64,000 nucleotides of DNA from contig NZ_JAIXTJ010000034.1 of NCBI RefSeq assembly GCF_027483985.1, positions 1 to 64,000 on the forward strand. Direction: 5' to 3'. This stretch comes from Flavobacterium sp. (GTDB taxonomy: Bacteria; Bacteroidota; Bacteroidia; Flavobacteriales; Flavobacteriaceae). The notes beneath the pieces were generated by a model. The model saw only the letters and a program-made list of their open reading frames with translations, was not told the DNA's origin and ran no database searches. Position numbers and translations under genes: made by a program. Below are positions 1-8,298 of this stretch, piece after piece; positions within the stretch are counted from its first letter, which is position 1, and the number at the start of each line of letters is the position of its first letter.

Positions 1-978
1 ATGAGAACGATACAATTTAGAGAAGCGATTGCCGAAGCGATGAGTGAAGAAATGCGTCGCGATGAAGCCGTATATTTAATGGGTGAAGAAGTTGCCGAAT
101 ATAATGGTGCCTACAAAGCATCAAAAGGAATGCTTGACGAGTTCGGACCAAAAAGAGTTATCGATACTCCAATTGCTGAGTTAGGTTTTGCAGGAATTGC
201 AGTAGGTTCAGCTATGAACGGTTGTCGTCCAATTGTAGAATACATGACATTCAACTTTTCATTGGTTGGGATTGACCAAATCATAAATAATGCTGCTAAA
301 ATGCGTCAAATGTCGGCCGGACAATTTCCAATGCCGATGGTTTTTCGTGGACCAACAGCTTCTGCTGGACAATTAGGTGCAACACACTCACAAGCTTTTG
401 AAAATTGGTTTGCAAATACGCCAGGTCTAAAAGTGGTAGTTCCATCGACTGTTTATGATGCTAAAGGTTTATTAAAAGCTGCCATCCGTGATAATGATCC
501 TGTAATTTTTATGGAATCAGAACAAATGTATGGTGATAAAGGTGAAGTGCCTGATGGTGAATACATCATTCCACTAGGAGTTGCCGATATTAAAAGAGAA
601 GGAACTGATGTAACTATCGTTTCTTTCGGAAAAATCATCAAAGAAGCATTCATCGCTGCCGACGAATTGGCTAAAGAAGGAATTTCTTGCGAAATTGTTG
701 ACTTAAGAACGGTTCGCCCAATGGATTATGATGCAATCATTAATTCGGTAAAGAAAACTAACCGTTTAGTTGTTCTTGAAGAAGCTTGGCCTTTTGCAAG
801 TGTGGCTTCAGAGATTACTTATATGGTTCAAGAAAGAGCATTTGATTACCTTGATGCACCAGTTCAAAGAATCACAACTGCCGATACTCCAGCGCCATAT
901 TCTCCTACATTATTAAAAGAATGGTTGCCAAACGCACAAGATGTTGTTAAAGCGGTGAAAAAAGTAATGTACAAATAA
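1..978 (+). CDS. pdhB: Pyruvate dehydrogenase E1 component subunit beta
   Basis: This is the beta subunit of the thiamine-diphosphate-dependent E1 of the pyruvate dehydrogenase complex, which decarboxylates pyruvate and passes the acetyl group to the E2 lipoyl domain. The 325 residues match the family length. The pyrimidine-binding domain is N-terminal (MGEEVAEYNGAYKASKG near residue 27, DTPIAELGFAG near 55 with the conserved Glu) and a transketolase C-terminal domain spans about 190-315. The window opens exactly on its ATG, so its promoter and the alpha subunit cannot be seen. A strong terminator follows. A 2-oxoisovalerate E1 beta is the alternative, but the sequence looks like the pyruvate type of Bacteroidota. 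Confidence 0.93.
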   Translation: MRTIQFREAIAEAMSEEMRRDEAVYLMGEEVAEYNGAYKASKGMLDEFGPKRVIDTPIAELGFAGIAVGSAMNGCRPIVEYMTFNFSLVGIDQIINNAAKMRQMSAGQFPMPMVFRGPTASAGQLGATHSQAFENWFANTPGLKVVVPSTVYDAKGLLKAAIRDNDPVIFMESEQMYGDKGEVPDGEYIIPLGVADIKREGTDVTIVSFGKIIKEAFIAADELAKEGISCEIVDLRTVRPMDYDAIINSVKKTNRLVVLEEAWPFASVASEITYMVQERAFDYLDAPVQRITTADTPAPYSPTLLKEWLPNAQDVVKAVKKVMYK

Positions 979-995
979 TATAAACTACTATATTT

Positions 996-1034
996 GAAGC
1001 TTCATCGGAGAAATCTTGATGAAGCTTTTTTTTT
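996..1034 (+). terminator. Rho-independent terminator after pdhB
   Basis: The inverted repeat AAGCTTCATC (997-1006) / GATGAAGCTT (1018-1027) is followed by a run of T. It closes the pdhB transcript 20-60 bases after the stop codon. Confidence 0.85.
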
Positions 1035-1050
1035 ACCTCAAATTTGAAAT

Positions 1051-3534
1051 ATGAAGGATAAAATACTTTTATTAATGCTTTTTTTTGCCGGCACTACTTT
1101 TGTTTTTTCACAAACCAAAGTAAGTGGTGTTGTTTACGACAAAAAAAACCAACCTGTTTCTTACGCCAATATTGTATTTAAAGGTTCTAATGAGGGAACA
1201 GTTAGTGATGAAAATGGTAAATTTTATTTAGAATCTCCAAAAGATTACAAGACTCTTGTGGTTGCATTTGTTGGTTTTACTACCAAAGATGTCGATCTTG
1301 AAAATCCAGTTAATTACAATATGAAAATCGTCTTAAATGAAGAAGAAATGCTTCAGGAAGTGGTGATTTATAAAGGTAAAACATCTAAAAAAAACAATCC
1401 TGCGATTGATATTCTGAGAAAAATTTGGGAACGTAAAAGGAAGAATGGTTTGCGAATGTTCGACCAATACCAATATGAAAAATACGAAAAGGTAGAATTT
1501 GACTTAAATACAATCGACAGTGCTTTTAGAAAACAAAAAATATTCAAAGGAATGGAGTTTGTTTTCGATAAAGTCGATACTTCTAAAGTTACCGGCAAGA
1601 CTTATTTGCCTATTTTCATAAACGAATCAATGTATGATGTTTATGGTGATAACAAATTAAAAAAGGAAAAATCCATCATTAAAGCCAATAAAAATTCAGG
1701 CTTAGGAAATGGCGATGGTGTAAATACTTTTATCAAAGATTTATACAACGACTATAATATCTACAACAATCATTTAACTTTTTTTGACAAAAGTTTCACA
1801 AGTCCTTTGTCAACAACTGGAATTGATGTTTATAATTATGTTTTAAGAGACAGTTCGTTTATTGATAATAAGTGGTGCTACAACATTGTATTTTATCCTC
1901 GCAGAAAAAATGAATTAACTTTTAAAGGTGATTTTTGGGTAAATGATTCTACTTATGCCATCAAAACCATAAATATGGCAGTTTCTAAAAGTGCTAATAT
2001 CAACTGGGTCAAAGATATTTATATCGAGCAAGAATTTGAAGTTGTAAATGATTCTGTTTTTCTGCTAACGCGCGATTACATGATGTCTGATTTTGCACTT
2101 AATAAAAAAGAAGAATCTAAAGGTGTCTATGGTAAACGTACAACTCTTGTGAGAAATCACAAATTTAATCAAGTCAAACCGGACAAATTTTATAAAGAAG
2201 AAGTCAATTTTGTAGACAATGCAGTTTATAATAAAGACGATAGTTATTGGGAAGAAAATCGATTTGAAAAATTAAACAAAGACGAAATTGGTGTTTACAA
2301 AATGCTAGATACTTTAAAAACCGTCAAAAGGTTTAAGCAAATATATAACATCGTCACCATTTTGGGCAGTGGATACATTCAAAAAGGAAACATCGATTTC
2401 GGACCTATTTTTTCAACATTCGGATACAATGTAGTTGAAGGAATTCGTGTTAGAGTTGGTGGTCGAACCTATTTTGGACCCAATGATAAATGGCGATTAC
2501 AAGGTTACACTGCTTACGGTTTTGACGATAACAAATTCAAATATGGTTTATCAGGTAAGTGGATGGTAAATTCTAAAAATCGAGTTATCATCACCGCCGG
2601 AAATCGTAGAGATGTAGAGCAAATTGGTGCAAGTTTAACCACTACCAATGATGTTTTAGGACGAAGTTTTGCATCCTCTAGTTTGTTTAGTTCGGGTAGT
2701 AATGGTAAATTAACCAACATCAATTTAACAACCGCTTCTATAGAAATTGAACCTATTAAAAACTTAATTTTACAAACAGGTTTTTCTTATCGAACACTTG
2801 AGTCAGCATCGCCAATTTTTAGTTTAGATTACTTTGCCGACAATACTTACACCACAACCAAAAGCCAAGTAAAACAATCAGAAGTTAACCTTCAAATTGA
2901 ATATACACCACGCCGAAAATTTGTTGGCTATGGCGTTGAGCGTTTGAGTGTAGACAGTCCATTTAGTCGTTTCTTTGTGAATTACAGCCAAGGTTTTAAA
3001 GGCTTAATCGGTAGTGATTTTGATTATAGTAAATTGCAATTATACTACAAGCAACCAATTACTATCGGTCCATTAGGACGAACCAATTTAACAATGGAAC
3101 TAGGTAAAACGTTCGGTCAAGTACCACTCGGATTGTTGAGTGTGATTCCGGGAAATCAAACCTATTTTGTTATCGGAAATACCTTCAGTAATTTAAATTT
3201 CTACGAGTTTGTGTCTGATGAATATGCAACTTTACAATGGGATCATAATTTTCAAGGACGTTTGCTATCTAGAATTCCGTTGATGCGAAAATTAAATTGG
3301 AGAGAAATTATCGGAATTAGAGGTGTTTATGGTACAATTTCTAACGAAAACCAACTTATTAATGCTTCAGGATTAGTATACAAAGCACCAAAACAACCTT
3401 ATTGGGAATACAGCGTCGGAATAGGAAATATTTTTAAGGTATTCCGAATTGATGCAAGTTGGAGAGGAAATTATAAAGATGTTCCAGGCACAAATAACTT
3501 CACAATAAAAGGTGAATTTGGGTTTTATTTTTAA
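1051..3534 (+). CDS. DUF5686 outer-membrane protein with carboxypeptidase-regulatory-like domain
   Basis: The protein has 827 residues. It starts with a signal peptide (about 1-20, ending FVFSQ), followed by a beta-sandwich carboxypeptidase-regulatory-like domain (about 22-98, GVVYDKKNQPVSYANIVFKG). A long DUF5686 region fills the rest, with a beta-rich, alternating C-terminal half ending in FGFYF, typical of an outer-membrane barrel with a terminal aromatic residue. The family is widespread in Bacteroidota and has no established function. It stands alone, 72 bases after pdhB and behind that gene's terminator. Outer-membrane location is inferred from the signal peptide and terminal strand pattern. 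Confidence 0.82.
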   Translation: MKDKILLLMLFFAGTTFVFSQTKVSGVVYDKKNQPVSYANIVFKGSNEGTVSDENGKFYLESPKDYKTLVVAFVGFTTKDVDLENPVNYNMKIVLNEEEMLQEVVIYKGKTSKKNNPAIDILRKIWERKRKNGLRMFDQYQYEKYEKVEFDLNTIDSAFRKQKIFKGMEFVFDKVDTSKVTGKTYLPIFINESMYDVYGDNKLKKEKSIIKANKNSGLGNGDGVNTFIKDLYNDYNIYNNHLTFFDKSFTSPLSTTGIDVYNYVLRDSSFIDNKWCYNIVFYPRRKNELTFKGDFWVNDSTYAIKTINMAVSKSANINWVKDIYIEQEFEVVNDSVFLLTRDYMMSDFALNKKEESKGVYGKRTTLVRNHKFNQVKPDKFYKEEVNFVDNAVYNKDDSYWEENRFEKLNKDEIGVYKMLDTLKTVKRFKQIYNIVTILGSGYIQKGNIDFGPIFSTFGYNVVEGIRVRVGGRTYFGPNDKWRLQGYTAYGFDDNKFKYGLSGKWMVNSKNRVIITAGNRRDVEQIGASLTTTNDVLGRSFASSSLFSSGSNGKLTNINLTTASIEIEPIKNLILQTGFSYRTLESASPIFSLDYFADNTYTTTKSQVKQSEVNLQIEYTPRRKFVGYGVERLSVDSPFSRFFVNYSQGFKGLIGSDFDYSKLQLYYKQPITIGPLGRTNLTMELGKTFGQVPLGLLSVIPGNQTYFVIGNTFSNLNFYEFVSDEYATLQWDHNFQGRLLSRIPLMRKLNWREIIGIRGVYGTISNENQLINASGLVYKAPKQPYWEYSVGIGNIFKVFRIDASWRGNYKDVPGTNNFTIKGEFGFYF

Positions 3535-3643
3535 TGTAATCTGAACTCTAAAACTGAATTTAATGCCGTTTGTTTCATATTCTAAATTTGAAGCTATTTC
3601 CAGCTATCCATTACAAGAATTTACCAAAATAGCTATTTTGTAA

Positions 3644-3680
3644 GAAGTAAAAAGAGCTTCTAGGGTCGCTTTTTTACTTC
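3644..3680 (+). terminator. Hairpin terminator after the DUF5686 gene
   Basis: GAAGTAAAAAG (from 3644) pairs with a T-rich arm ending TTTTTACTTC at 3680, around a short loop. The T-rich 3' arm resembles an intrinsic terminator. It lies in the 201-base gap before the DNA glycosylase gene. Confidence 0.5.
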
Positions 3681-3735
3681 AACAAAAATTAGCCAATTTC
3701 AATAAATTGCTTTTCATTATTATCTGGGCTACAAC

Positions 3736-4329
3736 ATGCAGCAAGCAATAGAGTTTTTAATTTCAAAAGATACCACGCTACAATTCATTTTGGAAAATTT
3801 TGGTATTCCAACCATTCAAAAGCGCGAAGAAGGTTTTGCATCTATGTGTCACATCATTCTTGAGCAACAAGTTTCAATAGCATCTGCCAAAGCTTGTTAT
3901 GTTAAACTTAAGAACTATTTTGGTGAAATAACTCCGCAAATAATTCAAAATTGCAGTGATGAAGAATTACGAAATTGCGGACTTTCAAGACAAAAAACTA
4001 TTTATCTCAAAGATTTAGCATCCAAAGTAATCGCTAACGAAATTAATTTTAATCATTTTTCAGTCAAAAGCGAAAGCCAAATTCGAGAAGAATTAATAAA
4101 AATTAAAGGCGTAGGAAATTGGAGTATTGAAGTTTACTTAATGTTTTGCCTTCAATCACCCGATATAATTCCGCTTGGAGATATTGCTATAAAAAATACT
4201 TTAATTGAATTATACGGATGCCAAACAATAGAAGAAATGCAGCAAGTTTCCGATAACTGGAAACCCTTTCGAACTTTAGCGTCTTTTATTATTTGGCATT
4301 ATTACTTAAAGAAAAGAGGTAAAATTTAA
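3736..4329 (+). CDS. DNA-3-methyladenine glycosylase II-type HhH-GPD protein
   Basis: This 197-residue protein belongs to the helix-hairpin-helix GPD superfamily of base-excision repair glycosylases (AlkA/3-methyladenine type) that remove alkylated bases. The substrate-interface signature ILEQQVS lies near residue 38. The hairpin IKGVGNWSIEVYLMF is near 125-140, followed by the catalytic-Asp region IIPLGDIAI near 147-155. It lacks the N-terminal Ada/AlkA extension, so it is the short form common in Bacteroidota, and it has no Fe-S cysteine cluster of the EndoIII type. It converges on the DoxX gene with a one-base gap. Confidence 0.83.
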   Translation: MQQAIEFLISKDTTLQFILENFGIPTIQKREEGFASMCHIILEQQVSIASAKACYVKLKNYFGEITPQIIQNCSDEELRNCGLSRQKTIYLKDLASKVIANEINFNHFSVKSESQIREELIKIKGVGNWSIEVYLMFCLQSPDIIPLGDIAIKNTLIELYGCQTIEEMQQVSDNWKPFRTLASFIIWHYYLKKRGKI

Positions 4330-4330
4330 A

Positions 4331-4774
4331 TTACTTTTTCAAAAATTTAGCATCTAAACTGTACTTTCCTGGTCCAGTAAAAAATAAGCCTAAGTAAATC
4401 ATAAAATAAGTAAAGGCAGTATTAAATTCATATCCGTGTTCTCCTTTGTCCAAAATTGCTCCAGGAAAAATAACAGTGAATATATATCCCATACAGAATA
4501 AAAGAAAAAATGAACTCACGCGAGTAAACAAGCCCACAATCAATAAAACACTACAGAAAAATTCTGCAAAAACAGTTAATGCCAACGGAACAGCGCCATT
4601 CATTCCTAAGAAACTTACATTTTTTATCCAAAAATCGGATGCAGCCATTTCACTGAAATGAATTAATTTTTCATAACCAACAAAGGCCATTATGAGTCCG
4701 ATAATTACTCTGATAAATAATAATCCTAAATCCATGTTTAGAGGTTGTACCGAAAATAGTTTTAGTTTTTTCAT
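4331..4774 (-). CDS. DoxX family membrane protein
   Basis: This small integral membrane protein of 147 residues has about four hydrophobic helices (roughly 15-35, 62-82, 87-107, 122-140). It carries the DoxX hallmarks: an early FIRVIIGLIMAFVGYEKL segment and a central LTVFAEFFCSVLLIVGLFTR segment. DoxX proteins are linked to redox and quinone-associated membrane systems, but the exact reaction is unknown. It is transcribed away from the pyrophosphatase gene, convergent with and almost touching the DNA glycosylase gene. Confidence 0.8.
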   Translation of the reverse strand: MKKLKLFSVQPLNMDLGLLFIRVIIGLIMAFVGYEKLIHFSEMAASDFWIKNVSFLGMNGAVPLALTVFAEFFCSVLLIVGLFTRVSSFFLLFCMGYIFTVIFPGAILDKGEHGYEFNTAFTYFMIYLGLFFTGPGKYSLDAKFLKK

Positions 4775-4923
4775 TAGTTTTTAAGTTTTATAAAAGTCTA
4801 AAATTCAGACTTAAAGAGTTAGTTGTAAAACAAATATAGTATCTTTTTGATTATCTTAAAATCAATAGTGTTCTTAAAATCAAAAAATTACTTTCAAAAA
4901 CACATAATTTTTAGGATTTTTTA

Positions 4924-4953
4924 TTGTAAAACCCTAATGTTTACGTACTTTTG
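4924..4953 (+). promoter_or_regulatory. Bacteroidota-type promoter of ppa
   Basis: TTG (4924-4926) and TACTTTTG (4946-4953) are separated by 19 bases. This is the expected -33 TTG / -7 TAnnTTTG architecture of the primary sigma factor of this phylum. The predicted start lies about 20 bases before the ATG at 4977. Confidence 0.75.
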
Positions 4954-4976
4954 CACTCCAAAAAAATTTGAATATA

Positions 4977-5510
4977 ATGACAGCAGATAAATTAAAAACG
5001 TTCGATGTTTTAATCGAAATTCCAAGAGGAAGTAGAAATAAATATGAATATGATTTTGCTATAAAAAGAATGCGTTTCGATAGAATGTTATTCTCATCGA
5101 TGATGTATCCAGCAGATTATGGTTTTATTCCGCAAACATTAGCACTTGATGGTGATCCGTTAGATGTATTAGTTTTAATTAACGAGCCAACTTTTCCAGG
5201 TTGTGTAATCGAAGTAAAACCAATTGGAGTTTTTCATATGGCAGATGATAAAGGTCCAGATGAGAAAATTATTTGTGTACCAGTTTCAGATCCAATTTGG
5301 AATACTTTAGAAAATTTATCTGATATCAATCCGCACTTATTAAAAGAAATTGAACATTTCTTCCAAGTTTATAAAGACTTAGAAAACAAACAAGTAGATG
5401 TTGAAGGTTGGGGAGACGTTACTGAAGCCTACCGAATCATTAAAGAATGTATCGATCGTTTTGAAGCGATACCTGACCGTCCAAAAGGATTATTTAGTAT
5501 AAAAAGTTAA
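4977..5510 (+). CDS. ppa: Inorganic pyrophosphatase (soluble, family I)
   Basis: The enzyme hydrolyses pyrophosphate to two phosphates in the cytoplasm, pulling biosynthetic reactions forward. It has 177 residues, as usual for the bacterial family. The signature GDPLDVLVL lies near 62-70 with the metal-binding acidic residues. Other conserved parts are IEIPRGSRNKYEYD near the N-terminus, MMYPADYGFIPQTL near 43, and a late FEAIPDRPKG. I chose ATG 4977, because the in-frame TTG nine bases upstream would add only MNI and sits closer to the predicted transcription start. It precedes the membrane pyrophosphatase but has its own terminator. Confidence 0.93.
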   Translation: MTADKLKTFDVLIEIPRGSRNKYEYDFAIKRMRFDRMLFSSMMYPADYGFIPQTLALDGDPLDVLVLINEPTFPGCVIEVKPIGVFHMADDKGPDEKIICVPVSDPIWNTLENLSDINPHLLKEIEHFFQVYKDLENKQVDVEGWGDVTEAYRIIKECIDRFEAIPDRPKGLFSIKS

Positions 5511-5523
5511 TAACATTATTAAT

Positions 5524-5562
5524 AAAAGACAATTTAGTTAAATTTAAATTGTCTTTTTTTTT
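5524..5562 (+). terminator. Rho-independent terminator between ppa and hppA
   Basis: AAAAGACAATTTA (5524-5536) pairs perfectly with TAAATTGTCTTTT (5545-5557) and is followed by T. It suggests that the two pyrophosphatase genes are separate transcription units. Confidence 0.85.
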
Positions 5563-5613
5563 ATATGTTTGTTAATATTAACAAACATTAACAACCTATC
5601 TAATTAGTTTATT

Positions 5614-8202
5614 ATGAATGAATTTATGATTTATGTGCCAATAGTTATGGCATTAATAGGATTAGCTTTTATGGCAGTCAAAAGATCTTGGGTTTTAAAG
5701 CAAGATGCTGGCGATGGCAAAATGAAAGAAATTTCAGATTACATTTACGAAGGCGCATTAGCGTTCTTAAAAGCAGAATACCGATTATTAGCTTTCTTCG
5801 TGGTAGGAGCAAGCATCGTGTTGGCCGGAATTTCTTTTATAGTTCCAACAACACACATATTAATTGTGGTTGCCTTTGTTTTCGGTGCTTTCTTTTCGGC
5901 TTTGGCAGGAAATATGGGTATGAAAATCGCAACAAAAACCAATGTTAGAACTACGCAAGCTGCGCGAACAAGTTTGCCTCAAGCTTTAAAAGTTTCTTTT
6001 GGTGGTGGAACCGTTATGGGATTAGGAGTTGCAGGTCTTGCAGTTCTTGGTTTAACAGGTTTCTTTATCATATTATTTCAATATTTTATGAAAGGTGTTT
6101 GGACTTCAACAGAAGACATGACTATCGTTCTTGAAACTTTAGCTGGTTTCTCTCTTGGAGCTGAATCTATTGCTTTGTTTGCTCGTGTTGGTGGTGGTAT
6201 TTATACAAAAGCTGCCGATGTTGGTGCTGATTTAGTAGGAAAAGTTGAAGCTGGAATTCCAGAAGATGATCCTAGAAACCCTGCTACAATTGCAGATAAC
6301 GTTGGAGACAACGTAGGTGACGTGGCTGGTATGGGTGCCGATTTATTTGGTTCTTATGTAGCAACCGTTTTGGCTGCCATGGTTTTAGGTAATTATGTTA
6401 TCAAAGATATGGGCGGAAGTATTCAAGATGCTTTCGGTGGAATCGGACCAATCTTATTACCAATGGCAATCGCTGGTTTCGGAATTTTATTCTCAATCAT
6501 CGGTACAATGTTGGTTAAAATTTCAAGTGATGACGCTAAAGAAAAACAAGTTCAAGGCGCATTAAATATCGGAAACTGGGTTTCTATTGCTTTAACGGCT
6601 GTTTCGTGTTTTGCTTTGGTAAAATATATGTTACCAGAAGTAATGCAAATGGAATTCTACGGTGAAGGATTAAAAGAAATTTCTTCAATGAGAGTTTTCT
6701 ATGCAACGATCGTTGGTTTAGTAGTTGGTGGAGTTATCTCTTCTGTAACTGAATATTACACAGGTTTAGGTACAAAACCAGTTTTGGCAATCGTACAAAA
6801 ATCTTCAACAGGTGCAGGAACTAACGTAATCGCTGGTTTAGCAACCGGAATGATTTCTACATTCCCAACAGTATTATTATTTGCTGGTGCTATTTGGGCT
6901 TCTTATGCTTTCGCTGGTTTCTATGGTGTTGCTCTTGCTGCTTCTGCAATGATGGCTACTACTGCAATGCAATTAGCAATCGATGCTTTCGGACCAATTT
7001 CTGATAACGCTGGTGGAATCGCTGAAATGAGTGAATTACCAAAAGAAGTTCGTACGCGTACAGATATTTTAGATTCAGTTGGTAACACAACCGCTGCAAC
7101 AGGAAAAGGTTTTGCAATCGCTTCTGCGGCATTAACTTCATTAGCGTTATTTGCTGCGTATGTAACTTTTACAGGAATTGACGGTATCAACATCTTCAAA
7201 GCTCCAGTATTAGCAATGTTATTTGTTGGAGGTATGATTCCTGTAGTTTTCTCTGCTTTAGCAATGAATTCTGTTGGTAAAGCTGCAATGGATATGGTAT
7301 ATGAAGTACGTCGTCAGTTCAAAGAAATTCCGGGAATTATGGAAGGTACAGGAAAACCTGAATATGGTAAATGTGTTGAAATTTCTACAAAAGCAGCATT
7401 GCGTGAAATGATGTTGCCAGGTGTTTTAACTATCGGATTCCCAATTGCAATTGTACTTTTAGGAAAGCTAGTTTATGGAGATAACAACCAATTAATTGCT
7501 GAAATGTTAGGTGGTTATATGGCTGGAGTTACTGTTTCTGGTGTACTTTGGGCTGTGTTCCAAAACAATGCTGGTGGTGCTTGGGATAACGCTAAAAAAT
7601 CGTTTGAAGCTGGTGTTGAAATCAACGGCGAAATGACTTACAAAGGTTCTGATGCTCACAAAGCGGCGGTAACTGGAGATACTGTTGGAGATCCATTTAA
7701 AGATACTTCTGGTCCATCAATGAACATCTTAATCAAATTAACTTGTTTAATTGGTTTAGTTATAGCTCCAATTTTAGGAAACGGTCATTCCGATGCTGCG
7801 AAAGCTTCTTGTTGCGCTAAAACAGAGCAGTGTACTTCAATGAGTGCAGCAGAGTGCAAAGAAAAAGGTTGTACTAATGCCACTTGCGAAATGAAAGACG
7901 CTAAAGCAGGAACTTGCGATATGAGCAAATGCGCAACAATGACTAAAGAAGAATGTGCAGCAATGTGCGATAAAAATGGTTGTTCTGCAGAAGACAAAGC
8001 TAAATGTATGGCAATGTATGATGAAAGTGGAAAATTCATTGGAGAAGTTAAAAAAGAAGTTACTAAAATGGTTTTTATGGAAAAAACTGCTGATGGTAAA
8101 TTTAAAGCTACTGTTTCCAATACCGTTAATGGTAAAGTAACCGAAGAAATTTTTGAAGGAACTGAAGCTGAAGTAAAAGCTAAAGTTGACGGTTTAAAAT
8201 AA
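5614..8202 (+). CDS. hppA: Ion-translocating membrane pyrophosphatase with a Cys-rich C-terminal tail
   Basis: This 862-residue membrane pump couples pyrophosphate hydrolysis to H+ or Na+ export. About 16 membrane helices fill residues 1-725. Catalytic loops include KAADVGADLVGKVE near 200, the Asp-rich NVGDNVGDVAGMGADLFGS near 230-248, and GDTVGDPFKDTSGPS near 690. The motif GNTTAATGKGFA near 490 has Ala where K+-independent enzymes have Lys, so it is probably K+-dependent; the pumped ion cannot be decided here. Residues about 731-797 (bases about 7805-8007) form an extra segment with 12 cysteines and many methionines, then a hydrophilic region about 798-862. Membrane pyrophosphatases normally end after the last helix. 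Both termini face outward in this family, so the tail is probably periplasmic. Confidence 0.93.
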   Translation: MNEFMIYVPIVMALIGLAFMAVKRSWVLKQDAGDGKMKEISDYIYEGALAFLKAEYRLLAFFVVGASIVLAGISFIVPTTHILIVVAFVFGAFFSALAGNMGMKIATKTNVRTTQAARTSLPQALKVSFGGGTVMGLGVAGLAVLGLTGFFIILFQYFMKGVWTSTEDMTIVLETLAGFSLGAESIALFARVGGGIYTKAADVGADLVGKVEAGIPEDDPRNPATIADNVGDNVGDVAGMGADLFGSYVATVLAAMVLGNYVIKDMGGSIQDAFGGIGPILLPMAIAGFGILFSIIGTMLVKISSDDAKEKQVQGALNIGNWVSIALTAVSCFALVKYMLPEVMQMEFYGEGLKEISSMRVFYATIVGLVVGGVISSVTEYYTGLGTKPVLAIVQKSSTGAGTNVIAGLATGMISTFPTVLLFAGAIWASYAFAGFYGVALAASAMMATTAMQLAIDAFGPISDNAGGIAEMSELPKEVRTRTDILDSVGNTTAATGKGFAIASAALTSLALFAAYVTFTGIDGINIFKAPVLAMLFVGGMIPVVFSALAMNSVGKAAMDMVYEVRRQFKEIPGIMEGTGKPEYGKCVEISTKAALREMMLPGVLTIGFPIAIVLLGKLVYGDNNQLIAEMLGGYMAGVTVSGVLWAVFQNNAGGAWDNAKKSFEAGVEINGEMTYKGSDAHKAAVTGDTVGDPFKDTSGPSMNILIKLTCLIGLVIAPILGNGHSDAAKASCCAKTEQCTSMSAAECKEKGCTNATCEMKDAKAGTCDMSKCATMTKEECAAMCDKNGCSAEDKAKCMAMYDESGKFIGEVKKEVTKMVFMEKTADGKFKATVSNTVNGKVTEEIFEGTEAEVKAKVDGLK

Positions 8203-8222
8203 TAGAGTAAAATGTTTTATAT

Positions 8223-8254
8223 AAAATGCCTCACGAAAGTGGGGCATTTTTTTT
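8223..8254 (+). terminator. Rho-independent terminator after hppA
   Basis: AAAATGCCTCAC (8223-8234) and GTGGGGCATTTT (8239-8250) form a stem closed by a GAAA loop, with a T run after it. Confidence 0.88.
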
Positions 8255-8298
8255 GACTTTTTTTATGTAAATTTAGCCATTGATAAATTCAAAACTGC

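Noticed and set aside
7785..8120. A 111-codon minus-strand frame opposite the Cys-rich tail of the membrane pyrophosphatase
   Set aside because: It is the mirror of biased codons in the real gene, lacks an A-rich start region and shows no motif.
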